NCBI GenBank assembly: GCA_029068655.1
Contig: JAIECF010000212.1
Coordinates: 1-33,559, forward strand
Source: Muribaculaceae bacterium
GTDB taxonomy: Bacteria; Bacteroidota; Bacteroidia; Bacteroidales; Muribaculaceae
Reading direction: 5' to 3'
Length of the DNA: 33,559 nucleotides
Shown here: positions 23,267-32,515 of the stretch, in pieces
Position numbering within the stretch: the stretch's first letter is position 1
Layout of the letters: each line of letters begins with the position of its first letter
Notes under the pieces: model-generated
Told to the model about the DNA's origin: nothing
Seen by the model: only the letters and a program-made list of their open reading frames with translations
Database searches by the model: none
Translations under genes and position numbers: made by a program

Positions 23267-26200
23267 ATGAAGGACCAGATATTTTTTGCAGCCGCGCTTG
23301 CGGCACTCACATTATCTTCCTGCTCGCAGGAGCTTTTCAATGCTCCCGGCCGGGAAGAAGCGGACGGTTCCGGCCGCATACAGCTTGCCGGTGAAATAAA
23401 CCAAGTTGAGACCACCCGCGTCAACGACGATGGATTTGCCGACGGCGACGTGATGGGCGTATATATTGTCGATTATAACGCCAATAATCCCGGCACCCTC
23501 CTCAGCAAAGGAAACCGAGGCGACAATGTGCGCCACACGTTTGACGAAGCCGGCTACCGCTGGAGCTCTGCCTACGACCTGTATTGGAAAGACAAGCATA
23601 CACGCATCGATGTCTACGGTTACTATCCTTTCGGCTCTCCCGACGACGTAAACAATTATAAATTTTCAGTCAAGACAAATCAGGCGTCAATTCCAGGCGA
23701 CGGATCCATGGGCGACTATGAAGCATCCGACTTTCTTTGGGGAAAAGTGGAAGGAGTGGAACCGACATCCAACGTCATCCGCCTCCCGCTGACCCACCGC
23801 ATGGCCAATGCCCGCGTAACACTTACGGAGGGATCAGGTTTCGCAGATGGCGAATGGGCCGACCTTGACAAGCAGGTGCTTGTGGCCAATACCATCCGGG
23901 ATGCAGTAATCGACCTTTCTACCGGAAGCGTGACGGCAAGCGGCAGCCTCGGGGCTCAATCAATCATACCGACACGTCGTGACGACGAATGGCGTGCCAT
24001 AGTTGTGCCTCAGTCAGTTCCTGCCGGAACCACTATGTTCAGCCTGACGATCGGAGGCATGCCTTACAGGTTCAGCCGCAGCGACGACTTCACCTATCTC
24101 CCCGGCAAGATGAGCAACTTCACCATCCGCGTAGACAAGAAGGAACCTACGGGCGACTATGCCCTGACTCTCGTCAGCGAGAGCATCACCGCATGGGAGA
24201 CCGACATGGTGAGCCATGACGCCACATCGAAGGAATACGTGATCGTCGAGTCGGCACCCGGCAGACTGAAGCAGGCGATCACCGACGCCGGTAAGGACTA
24301 CAGGGCACTGAAAAACCTCAAGATCACCGGTGAAATCGACTCACGCGACTTCTACTTCATGCGCGACGAGATGGACGCTCTTCAGGCACTCAATCTCAAG
24401 GAAGTGAAGATCCAGGCATTCGGTAACGAGCCAATATACAATATCGCATGTAATGAGGATCAAATACCCCCAAGCGCATTCTACTATAACTCTACGGTCT
24501 CCGGAAAGAAAAGTCTCACGAGAATCATACTCCCCGACAGACTGAAATCCATTGGTGCGAGAGCTTTCTATGGATGTCAGAACCTTACAGGCTCATTGAT
24601 CATCCCGGAAGGTGTCATTGATATTCAACAAGGAGCATTCCATGCCTGCCGATCACTGACAGGATCCCTCTCACTTCCTTCAACATTAAAGTATATAGGA
24701 AATTCACAACACGATGACGGAGTATTCAGTGAAGATAAAGACGAAGGCATCGACTACTATGGGGGAGTATTCTCAAACTGTGGCTTCACATGCGAGCTCA
24801 TAATACCCGACAACGTAGAGCTTATCCGAGGATATGCTTTCGACAACTGCAAAGGACTTTACGGCAACCTTCGTTTACCAGAGAAACTCAAAAGACTGGG
24901 TGACCGGGCATTCTTTCTATGTCTCAATCTTTCCGGCTCGCTTGAGATACCTCAAGGCGTGACTGACATTCCATCCGAGGCATTTACCGGCTGCGGTTTC
25001 GACGGGACACTCACTCTCCACGACGGCATAGCCACAATCGGCAACGATGCCTTCAGCGGTTGCCATTTCCGAGGCGAGCTCGCACTGCCTAAAAACCTCA
25101 TGGTTGTCAACGACGGTGTCTTCTACGGCTGTGACTTCTCCGGCGAGCTCGTTCTCCCGAAAGGTCTCGTGACCATCGGCGACAAGGCCTTCGCCTACAA
25201 CTGGCGCCTGATGGGTAACCTTGAGTTTGCGGAAGGCCTTATCACCATAGGCGCGGGAGCATTCGCACACTGCCGCAGCCTGGAGGGTCTCGTATTCCCG
25301 GAAAGCCTCGAGAACATCCGTTACGAGGCAAGCTATAATGAAGACGGAGGTGCATTCCAGGGGTGCTACGGCATAGTCAAGATGGTAAGCAGGAGCCAGA
25401 ATCCTCCATATATCCAGCAGGGAGCCTTCGACGGAGTGGCCAAAGACAACTTCACACTCGAAGTGCCTGAATCTTCCGTAGCGCAGTATCAGACAGCCGC
25501 AGGCTGGTGCGACTTCAAGCGCATAGCCGCCCATCATGAACTGGTGTGCCGCCCCTCCGTGGCATGTGCGCTCGGCACGGAGCACAAGCAGACTCTCGTG
25601 ATCGATGCGGAAGGAGACTGGGTGCTCGAGTCAAAACCCGACTGGTGCGAGCTATCGCAGAAATCAGGCAGCAAGAAGAGTGATGTGACACTCACCATAA
25701 AGTCAACCGGCGCAGGCGACATACGCGAGGGTGACGTGGTGTTCCGCCTGAAGGACAAGGACTATACGCATACCTGCCACGTAAGCCAATATGGATATGA
25801 ATACGGAGAAGACCAATACCTGACGCTCCAGAAAGCCACTAAAGGCAACAACGGCGGTATCGACATCGTGATCCTCGGCGACGGCTACGACGCAAAAGAC
25901 ATGGCAAGCGGCGAATATCTCAAAGACATGAAGATGCAGGTGGAGAATTTTTTCGGTATCGAGCCGTACACCACCTATCGCGACTACTTCAACGTCTACA
26001 CTGCGTTCCCGCTCTCTACCGAAAGCGGAGTAGGGACCATCAACTCTATCCGCTACAACCGGTTCGGCACAACCTACACCGGTGGAGTCGGCCTCAAATG
26101 CGACTATGACATGCTGACCGACTATGTGCTTAAGGCTCCTACAGTCAACGAAGGGAATATAGACCGTACACTCGTGATCGTCGTCCCCAACAGCACGGAC

Positions 26201-26800
26201 TACGGCGGCATCTGCCAGATGTGGTCTACAGGCTACGCCATAGCCTTCTGCCCGAAGAGCGACTACGGCTATCCTCTTGATACCCGTGGAGTGATACAGC
26301 ACGAGGCCGGCGGACACGGATTCGGCAAACTCGCCGATGAATACATATATCACAACGCATTCATAGACGCATGCGACTGCACATGCTGCGGACATGTCGA
26401 CGCAATCAACTGGGGAAAATCCTTAGGATGGTATGACAACATATCCCTTACCGGCAAGATGCACGAGGTAGGCTGGAGCCATCTGATCTTCGACCGCCGC
26501 TACAGCGACATTGTGGATATCTTTGAAGGGGGCTTCATGCACAACAGAGGGGTATTCCGATCAGAGCATAACAGCTGCATGAACAACAATATACCCTACT
26601 ACAGCACCATCAGCCGCCAGAGTATAGTCAAGCGCATAAAGGCATATGCCGGCGAGCCGTTCGACTTCGAGGAATTCGTCGCTCTCGACAAGCGCACCTC
26701 CCAGGCCGTCACCCGCAGCCTCGGTTCGGCGTCGGGCCAAGTCCACTCACACCCTCTCGCCCCGGTGATCCACAAAGGGAGCCCGCTTAAGAAAAAATGA
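23267..26800 (+). CDS. Fimbrillin-like / BspA LRR / BACON / M64-like peptidase lipoprotein
   Basis: An 1177-residue lipoprotein (C19 in LTLSSCS). The fimbrillin-like domain (about 30-290, ADGDVMGVYIVDYNANNPGT) is followed by BspA-type LRR_5 repeats (about 398-755; units such as IGARAFYGCQNLTGSLIIPE). A BACON domain (about 757-842) comes next, then a peptidase domain of the M64 (IgA peptidase) type (about 849-1130). The putative zinc site is HEAGGHGFGKLADEY, beginning at H1012, with three residues between the Glu and the second His rather than two as in HExxH. The protein thus joins a pilus-type anchor, adhesive repeats and a protease in one chain on the cell surface. It is the second gene of the operon. 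Confidence 0.87.
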   Translation: MKDQIFFAAALAALTLSSCSQELFNAPGREEADGSGRIQLAGEINQVETTRVNDDGFADGDVMGVYIVDYNANNPGTLLSKGNRGDNVRHTFDEAGYRWSSAYDLYWKDKHTRIDVYGYYPFGSPDDVNNYKFSVKTNQASIPGDGSMGDYEASDFLWGKVEGVEPTSNVIRLPLTHRMANARVTLTEGSGFADGEWADLDKQVLVANTIRDAVIDLSTGSVTASGSLGAQSIIPTRRDDEWRAIVVPQSVPAGTTMFSLTIGGMPYRFSRSDDFTYLPGKMSNFTIRVDKKEPTGDYALTLVSESITAWETDMVSHDATSKEYVIVESAPGRLKQAITDAGKDYRALKNLKITGEIDSRDFYFMRDEMDALQALNLKEVKIQAFGNEPIYNIACNEDQIPPSAFYYNSTVSGKKSLTRIILPDRLKSIGARAFYGCQNLTGSLIIPEGVIDIQQGAFHACRSLTGSLSLPSTLKYIGNSQHDDGVFSEDKDEGIDYYGGVFSNCGFTCELIIPDNVELIRGYAFDNCKGLYGNLRLPEKLKRLGDRAFFLCLNLSGSLEIPQGVTDIPSEAFTGCGFDGTLTLHDGIATIGNDAFSGCHFRGELALPKNLMVVNDGVFYGCDFSGELVLPKGLVTIGDKAFAYNWRLMGNLEFAEGLITIGAGAFAHCRSLEGLVFPESLENIRYEASYNEDGGAFQGCYGIVKMVSRSQNPPYIQQGAFDGVAKDNFTLEVPESSVAQYQTAAGWCDFKRIAAHHELVCRPSVACALGTEHKQTLVIDAEGDWVLESKPDWCELSQKSGSKKSDVTLTIKSTGAGDIREGDVVFRLKDKDYTHTCHVSQYGYEYGEDQYLTLQKATKGNNGGIDIVILGDGYDAKDMASGEYLKDMKMQVENFFGIEPYTTYRDYFNVYTAFPLSTESGVGTINSIRYNRFGTTYTGGVGLKCDYDMLTDYVLKAPTVNEGNIDRTLVIVVPNSTDYGGICQMWSTGYAIAFCPKSDYGYPLDTRGVIQHEAGGHGFGKLADEYIYHNAFIDACDCTCCGHVDAINWGKSLGWYDNISLTGKMHEVGWSHLIFDRRYSDIVDIFEGGFMHNRGVFRSEHNSCMNNNIPYYSTISRQSIVKRIKAYAGEPFDFEEFVALDKRTSQAVTRSLGSASGQVHSHPLAPVIHKGSPLKKK

Positions 26801-26831
26801 AATATACTCCATGATATATCACGGATAAATC

Positions 26832-26852
26832 CGCAACTGAAAACTGACAGCT
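26832..26852 (+). repeat. Three heptad units before a start codon
   Basis: CGCAACT, GAAAACT and GACAGCT stand in register 3 bp before the ATG at 26856, the same NNNAACT pattern and position as before the SPFH gene. Confidence 0.5.
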
Positions 26853-26855
26853 CAC

Positions 26856-27725
26856 ATGCACAATATAAAATCATCCGCAAGCGTTCTACTTTTGGCCACA
26901 GTGCTGGCCTCCTGCACCGACAGCCCGAACGCACCGGCTTCAACCGACACCAACGGAAAAACCGAAATGAAGTTTACGCTCAGCCATCCATCGCAGACGC
27001 GAGCCACCGACACCGCCTTCGAGAAGGGTGATGCCGTAGGTCTCTATGTGGCGGAGGCCTCCACGCCCCTTGAGCCGTCGGGCAATATCGTCAACAACGA
27101 ACGACTTGTCTACTCCGGCTCCGACTGGGCTGCCGGACGAAAGCTATTCTGGGACAATGGCAGCTACAACGTATATGCCTATTACCCACGCATGGACCAT
27201 GTGACCTCCATCACAGACCTTCCTCTGCAGGTGAGCGAAGACCAGACGAGCGGCGGCTACGAAGCCTCCGACCTCCTGTATGCCTCATCGGTCGGCGTGA
27301 CGGCCACGGCTGACCCTGTCGCTCTGCAATTCCGCCACATAATGAGCAAACTGACCATCCGCCTAATCAAAGGGGAGGACTATGAGGGAGAGATTCCGAC
27401 TGATGCCGTGGTTTACGTACATAATACGGTGACCGACGCCACAGTCGATCTCGCAGCCGGAGTTGTCACCCGCGATCCGCGTGGCGTAAGACACACGGTA
27501 ACCGCCCGTCGCAACGGGCAGGCCAACTACTCGGCGATCGTGGTGCCTCAGCGTCTCGACAACAGGGTCCCGCTAATAGAAATAGTAGCCAACGGAGTGT
27601 CGTTCCTCTACGAGAGCAAGTTCCAGTTCAAGCCGGGGATGCACCACATCGTAAGCCTGGTGATGGACAAGAATCCGGAGCAGGTAAAGATAGAGATCGG
27701 AGGCGAGATCACAGATTGGAATTGA
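26856..27725 (+). CDS. Fimbrillin-family lipoprotein
   Basis: A 289-residue lipoprotein (C20 in LLLATVLASC). The mature part shows the fimbrillin motif TRATDTAFEKGDAVGLYVAE, then NGSYNVYAYYPRMDHV and a C-terminal VSLVMDKNPEQVKIEIGGEI, typical of the second beta-domain of these pilins. It is clearly a paralogue of the 22271 gene and of the N-terminus of the 23267 gene, so three pilin-type domains are encoded in a row. It starts 55 bp after the peptidase gene and ends 15 bp before the next gene. Confidence 0.87.
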   Translation: MHNIKSSASVLLLATVLASCTDSPNAPASTDTNGKTEMKFTLSHPSQTRATDTAFEKGDAVGLYVAEASTPLEPSGNIVNNERLVYSGSDWAAGRKLFWDNGSYNVYAYYPRMDHVTSITDLPLQVSEDQTSGGYEASDLLYASSVGVTATADPVALQFRHIMSKLTIRLIKGEDYEGEIPTDAVVYVHNTVTDATVDLAAGVVTRDPRGVRHTVTARRNGQANYSAIVVPQRLDNRVPLIEIVANGVSFLYESKFQFKPGMHHIVSLVMDKNPEQVKIEIGGEITDWN

Positions 27726-27740
27726 TAACCGTTTAAATAA

Positions 27741-28589
27741 ATGCACGAAAGAAGAAGAAGGCTCAACATATCGCTTGTCATCCTGAGCATCCTGCTCGCC
27801 GGATGGGCTGCATGGATATGCCGGCAGCCTTCTTCCTCCTATGCTTCCGGCGTCGTGACGGAGGCCCCCGCAGTCGACTCAGCCTCCCAGGCGGCTGATT
27901 CCTCCGACATCATAACTGCACCAGTAACCCCGGCAGTGACTTCCGACAGCATCCGCGACACTGCTCAATCCACTACTTACACAAACGACAGCAGGCACCC
28001 TGCCTCCACCCGCTTCAGAGACGCGGACATTGCGACGTTTAGCGACGGCAATCCGTTCGCCACGGAAGCGCGGAAAGTGATGAGCGGACGCCTCGAGGAG
28101 ACCGACTCCCTAAGCCGGCACCGTATACTCAGCTATTGCGAGCATCTTCGGAGCTCCTATACTACACGCGACATAGATTTTCTCCGTCAGGTATTCAGCG
28201 ACAACGCCCTAATAATTGTGGGCCACACGGTGAAGACCGGAGGCAAGGCTACAGCCGGAGGCAGAGACAGGAAAGTGAGCTACGCAATCCGGTCAAAGAA
28301 AGAATATCTGGAGAGACTGGAACGCATGTTTCTGACCAACAGAACGGTCGACGTAAGGTTTTCCGATTTCAAAATCATGCGCCACCCCACTATGGAGGGT
28401 ATTTACGGCGTCACTCTCCGGCAGAAATACAGCTGCGACAGATATAGCGACGACGGCTACCTGTTCCTTCTATGGGACTTCCGCGACCCCTCGATGCCGC
28501 TGATACATGTGCGGACCTGGCAACCGGCTCCCTCCATTCTTGAGGGAAGCGATGAAGTGATAGAGATAGGAGACTTCAACCTTGAATGA
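27741..28589 (+). CDS. Membrane-anchored NTF2-like protein
   Basis: A 282-residue protein with one N-terminal membrane segment (about 9-28) and no lipobox. A Ser/Ala/Asp-rich linker (about 30-100) leads to a C-terminal NTF2/SnoaL-like fold (about 120-270, with YCEHLRSSYTTRDIDFLRQV, FSDNALIIVG and LLWDFRDPSMPLIHVRTWQP). The Ser/Thr-rich linker could be a target for the kinase encoded three genes downstream (inference). The stop overlaps the next start (ATGA). Confidence 0.75.
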   Translation: MHERRRRLNISLVILSILLAGWAAWICRQPSSSYASGVVTEAPAVDSASQAADSSDIITAPVTPAVTSDSIRDTAQSTTYTNDSRHPASTRFRDADIATFSDGNPFATEARKVMSGRLEETDSLSRHRILSYCEHLRSSYTTRDIDFLRQVFSDNALIIVGHTVKTGGKATAGGRDRKVSYAIRSKKEYLERLERMFLTNRTVDVRFSDFKIMRHPTMEGIYGVTLRQKYSCDRYSDDGYLFLLWDFRDPSMPLIHVRTWQPAPSILEGSDEVIEIGDFNLE

Positions 28590-29632
28590 CAAGAGCCATG
28601 ATGAAACCCAAGACACTTTCGCACATCAAGAATATGGTTGGCGTTTTGATCACTGTCGTGGCAGCCGCCATATCAGCCATCCCCATGTCTGCGCAGGAAT
28701 TCAAGGTGGAAAACTTCAGATATCTTCCCAACGATATCTCTGCTTTCATCAACCCGGTGCGAGACCTTAACGACGAAGACTGCGCGCTGCTGAAGGTGGT
28801 CGCTCCCACCGACTTCGTCTTCTCTACGCCACTCGGCATAGTGAAGCGCGAAGACAAGACCGGGGAAATCTGGCTCTATCTGCCCGCCGGATCGCGCAAG
28901 ATCACCCTGAAGCATGCCGAGTGGGGTGTACTTCGCGACTATGTGTTCCCCTCCCGGCTTGAGAGCCACAAGACCTATGAGATGACATTGAATTATCCCC
29001 GCGTGCTTCCGCAGGAGCTTACGTATGAGCCCCCCTCGGCCGTCACCATACGCGACACACTGGTCGTCACCCGAATCGATACCCTCGTAGTGCGCCCTCC
29101 AAGACAGAAGATACCCCTGGAATTCGACTATACTGCGGCTATAGGAGTCGGAGGTAAGGCCCCGTATACCTATTGTACGCTGATGGCCGCGTTCATGAAA
29201 CGCCATGGAGGCTACCTACGCGTCTCATTCAATGGCGGCACTCCTGAATCAGTCGAAGCCACTTGCGACAGGCATGGACTTGTCGATGGCCGCGAGAGGT
29301 TTTATTCCGGCGCCACACGCCGCAACGTGTATATGGTAGGAGGAGGTGCCATCCACAGGCTCTCAGGCAAAATCGCCATATTCGAAGGACTCGGATACGC
29401 GGACAATACCCTTGACTGGCACCTTGCTCCTTCCGAAGGTGGCGGCTACGTAAGAAATTCCTATTTCAGCCATAAAGGTCTCACAGTGGAGGCCGGTATT
29501 CATTATAGATTCAAACGTGTGATCCTTACCGCATCGGTCATGACACTGAAAGGGACAGAATGGTTCGGTTCAGTAGGGATAGGAATCCGTATAGGTAAAG
29601 ATGACATCCGAAAAATCCTGACTTGGAAATGA
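28586..29632 (+). CDS. Exported PEGA-like protein with beta-barrel-like C-terminus
   Basis: A 348-residue protein with a signal peptide ending near 37 (SAIPMSAQ). The N-terminal half (about 38-150) has the GEIWLYLPAGSRKITLKHAE pattern found in Bacteroidetes PEGA-like domains. The C-terminal half (about 175-348) has alternating aromatic/Gly strands (GLTVEAGIHYRFKRVILTAS, then WFGSVGIGIRIGK), like a small outer-membrane or surface beta domain. Both ends overlap neighbouring genes by four bases, so it is tightly coupled to the NTF2-like and FN3-LRR genes. Confidence 0.7.
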   Translation: MTRAMMKPKTLSHIKNMVGVLITVVAAAISAIPMSAQEFKVENFRYLPNDISAFINPVRDLNDEDCALLKVVAPTDFVFSTPLGIVKREDKTGEIWLYLPAGSRKITLKHAEWGVLRDYVFPSRLESHKTYEMTLNYPRVLPQELTYEPPSAVTIRDTLVVTRIDTLVVRPPRQKIPLEFDYTAAIGVGGKAPYTYCTLMAAFMKRHGGYLRVSFNGGTPESVEATCDRHGLVDGRERFYSGATRRNVYMVGGGAIHRLSGKIAIFEGLGYADNTLDWHLAPSEGGGYVRNSYFSHKGLTVEAGIHYRFKRVILTASVMTLKGTEWFGSVGIGIRIGKDDIRKILTWK

Positions 29633-31269
29633 ACCGACACATACATATCCTCATCGCCCTGCTGCTCTCCGTGCTGGCTGCATCCTGCTCGGAGCATTCA
29701 CGTCCAGACTATCCGGAGCCCTCCATGGAGATAGCCGAGGCCTCAGGCATCACCCGTACCGGAGCTATTGTGAAGGCGGCCATCGACCGCCACGGAAACT
29801 CCAGTCTTGACTATGTGACGCTTCGCTACCATGAAGTGTCTGCCGATCCGGGCGATGAACTGTCAATCGAGGCCGATCCATCCTTGTCGGCTTTCGAGTT
29901 CCGGCTCACAGACCTGCGCCCCGGAGCCGGCTATTCCTGCCATCTTGAGGCTGGAACCATGACCGCGTCGCTGAAGTCAAACACAATAACGTTCACCACC
30001 ATACCCAACGATCCCCCTGCAGTGTCGGAGGTGACGCCTGTCTCCACCGGTCCGCTCGGCATCATGGTGAGATTCAGCATCACAGACGATGGAGGGGAAC
30101 CTATCCTTGAGGCCGGTTGCGAAGTAAAAGAGACTGGAAGCACGGAGAGCCGCCGCATCTACGCCACACAAACCAATCCGCTGCCCTTATACTTTCAGCT
30201 TAGCATAACGGGGCTCTCACCCGCTACTTCATACACCATCACTCCTTTCGCCTCCAATTCAAGGGGAGAGAGCAGGGGCGCACCAATGGAATACACTACT
30301 TCCGGGTCTGTCATCCTCACACAACCCGGTATGCTTGCCCGACTTTTCGACAGGGACTATATCAGCAGCATGGAACTTCTGACAATCGCCGGACCTATGA
30401 ACGGCGATGACTTCCGCATGCTCCGGCAGTTTCTCGGAGCACCGGGAGAAGACAACACCGGATTCCACGCATCCGGCATAGACCTCACCGATGTCAGTAT
30501 TGTAGAAGGAGGCGCCTCCTACGACGGCCGGCGCTTTACCGTTGCCGACTGTATATCCACCGGGTTATTCGCCGGTTGCGACAGCCTGCGCACCGCCATC
30601 CTCCCCGCCTCGGCCATATCAATGGATCGAGACGCATTCGCCCATTGCCACGCATTAGAACACATTACTGTCCCTGCAGGAGTAGAGACAGTCCTTCCAT
30701 CTTCCGATTGTACGTCACTTAAAGCAATAGAGGTGTCGGAAGCTAATCCGTTCTTTAAGTCAGACCAAGGCGTTCTGCTCAATTCCGATGCTTCGGCAAT
30801 CCTGTGGTTTCCTCTCGGCAAGACAGGAGAATACCGTTTTCCTCCCACCATCTCCGCAATCGGTGAGAATGCCTTTGCCGGGACCTCGATCACGACGCTC
30901 ATCATTCCATCTGCCGTGACTTCCATCAGCAGGGGAGCCTTCGCAGGATCGGCGCTGACCGAGATAAGGCTTCCCGACAACATGACAAACATATCGGAAG
31001 GAATGTTTCAGAACTGCTCGTCGCTTGCAATAGTCCGGCTCGGTAAAGCGACAGACTATGTTGGAGACTACGCGTTCGACGGCACTTCTCTCACCGATCT
31101 GTTTGTCAGCGCGGATTATCCACCATTTGCAGCTTCGGAGGCTTTTACCGACCGGAACGGAACGCTCACCGGCACCTGCACGCTCCATGTGCCGGCGGGC
31201 ACTCGAAAACTTTACAGCAGCCACAGGCAATGGGGCACATTCAGCCATATCGAGGAATTCCAACCTTAA
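29629..31269 (+). CDS. FN3 / BspA-type LRR lipoprotein
   Basis: The ATG at 29629, overlapping the previous stop (ATGA), gives 546 residues with a lipobox Cys at 20 (LLLSVLAASC). Two fibronectin-III-like domains follow (about 33-115 and 118-208, each ending in LxPxxxY motifs such as LSPATSYTITPFASN). From about 280 to 540 there are LRR_5 repeats (ISRGAFAGSALTEIRLPDNM). A TTG two codons earlier is less likely. It should be a surface adhesin-like lipoprotein, with the same LRR type as the peptidase fusion upstream. Confidence 0.85.
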   Translation: MNRHIHILIALLLSVLAASCSEHSRPDYPEPSMEIAEASGITRTGAIVKAAIDRHGNSSLDYVTLRYHEVSADPGDELSIEADPSLSAFEFRLTDLRPGAGYSCHLEAGTMTASLKSNTITFTTIPNDPPAVSEVTPVSTGPLGIMVRFSITDDGGEPILEAGCEVKETGSTESRRIYATQTNPLPLYFQLSITGLSPATSYTITPFASNSRGESRGAPMEYTTSGSVILTQPGMLARLFDRDYISSMELLTIAGPMNGDDFRMLRQFLGAPGEDNTGFHASGIDLTDVSIVEGGASYDGRRFTVADCISTGLFAGCDSLRTAILPASAISMDRDAFAHCHALEHITVPAGVETVLPSSDCTSLKAIEVSEANPFFKSDQGVLLNSDASAILWFPLGKTGEYRFPPTISAIGENAFAGTSITTLIIPSAVTSISRGAFAGSALTEIRLPDNMTNISEGMFQNCSSLAIVRLGKATDYVGDYAFDGTSLTDLFVSADYPPFAASEAFTDRNGTLTGTCTLHVPAGTRKLYSSHRQWGTFSHIEEFQP

Positions 31270-31273
31270 GACG

Positions 31274-32200
31274 ATGGACAGAAAAGACAACTACAACCTG
31301 CTGAATCAGCAGGATCAGGAATCTGTTGATTCCGACTCAGGACTATACACCGACCGAGGAAGCACGGCGCTCGACCTGGCGGGGATCTTCTCCAATAAGT
31401 TCTCCAATATCAGCCTGCTCTACCGTTCGGGCCACGGAGCCACGGAGATCCATGCCGCCACCCGCTACGGCAAGCGCTTTGTGCTTAAGGGTCTTCGCGA
31501 TGAATATCGCGAAGATCCTGTATGCAACATATGTATGGCCAAGGAATTCGAGATTGGTATAACACTCGACCACCCGAACATCCGACGCACCTTAGGATTT
31601 GAAAACGTAGAAGGTCTTGGGAAAAGGATAATTCTCGAATACATCGACGGCACCACGCTCGCGGAGAGTATCACTTCCGGAAATCTTTCTTCTGAAAAGG
31701 CCATTGCCATCGTCCGTCAGACTGCCGATGCGTTGAGGTATCTCCACGACAAGCAGATATGCCACCGCGACGTGAAGCCGGAAAATATCCTGATTCCACA
31801 TCATGGTGATATGGTTAAGATCATAGACTTCAACCTTTCCGACCGCGACGACTACATAGTGCTTAAGAATCCTGCGGGATCTAAAAGATACATGGCTCCC
31901 GAACTGTCGGAACCGGACTCTTCGCCGACTCCCGAAACTGACTATTATTCATTGGGGGGCGTGATGAAGGATCTCGCGGACGCGACCGGCAACCGGACGC
32001 TGGCGCAAGCAGCCACACTTTGTATGGATACCGACCCGCAAAGGCGCATTGAAGGGCTCGATGTTTTAGAGAAAGGCAACGAAGCCCCGGAATCCGGATC
32101 TCTGGCCGGGAGAATCCTTTACTCAAAAGCTCTCACCTACATTCTCTCCGCCCTATGCCTGCTCCTCGCCGCCTTCATCACCAACCATTATTGGCAGTAA
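31274..32200 (+). CDS. Tail-anchored Hanks-type Ser/Thr protein kinase
   Basis: The ATG at 31274, 4 bp after the previous stop, gives 308 residues; a longer frame from 31058 only overlaps the upstream gene. Kinase landmarks: G53 and G55 of the glycine-rich loop, K72 in FVLK, E91 of helix C, HRDVKPEN at 164-171 and APE at 208-210. The DFG motif reads DFN (185-187). The domain is short, ending near 265, and a single membrane helix (about 286-303) lies at the very C-terminus, so the kinase faces the cytosol. It is the last gene of an operon otherwise made of exported proteins. Confidence 0.88.
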   Translation: MDRKDNYNLLNQQDQESVDSDSGLYTDRGSTALDLAGIFSNKFSNISLLYRSGHGATEIHAATRYGKRFVLKGLRDEYREDPVCNICMAKEFEIGITLDHPNIRRTLGFENVEGLGKRIILEYIDGTTLAESITSGNLSSEKAIAIVRQTADALRYLHDKQICHRDVKPENILIPHHGDMVKIIDFNLSDRDDYIVLKNPAGSKRYMAPELSEPDSSPTPETDYYSLGGVMKDLADATGNRTLAQAATLCMDTDPQRRIEGLDVLEKGNEAPESGSLAGRILYSKALTYILSALCLLLAAFITNHYWQ

Positions 32201-32245
32201 TCAAGGGCAATCAGAATGTTTTCAATTTAAATTCAGCGACAAACA

Positions 32246-32271
32246 ATTATGCATTATAAATTATGCATTAT
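32246..32271 (+). repeat. AATTATGCATTATAAATT micro-repeat
   Basis: Two overlapping units, nearly identical to the sequence at 5044-5069. The 315-bp gap 32201-32515 consists of this and the 218-bp element. Confidence 0.55.
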
Positions 32272-32272
32272 C

Positions 32273-32490
32273 ACTTACTCAACTTTCGCAAGCTCTTAAA
32301 CATCTCACGCAAAGGCGCAAAGGTGCAGAGTTTAAATGCTTTGGGAAGCTTCGCGACTCGGTTATAGTAAGCTCGCAATGATTTTCAGGCTGCTTCGCAT
32401 CGCCTGAAGCTCGCAGAGAACAAGCGCAGTTACTGCGCTAAGGGATTACAAATCAATATACACAAACAAGCGAAACTTGAATCACTTAAA
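32273..32490 (+). repeat. 218-bp dispersed structured element, copy B
   Basis: Same length and orientation as 7222-7439. The hairpin arms here are TTCAGGC (32384-32390) and GCCTGAA (32402-32408) around the loop TGCTTCGCATC. An extra perfect hairpin, AGCGCAG (32423-32429) with CTGCGCT (32433-32439), is not found in copy A. The end lies 25 bp before the next gene. Confidence 0.8.
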
Positions 32491-32515
32491 TTTAATCTTT
32501 TATATTTAACAAGAC

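Noticed and set aside
31058..31273. Longer start for the kinase gene
   Set aside because: It overlaps the FN3-LRR gene in another frame and encodes a low-complexity basic stretch; the ATG at 31274, 4 bp after the stop, fits the operon.
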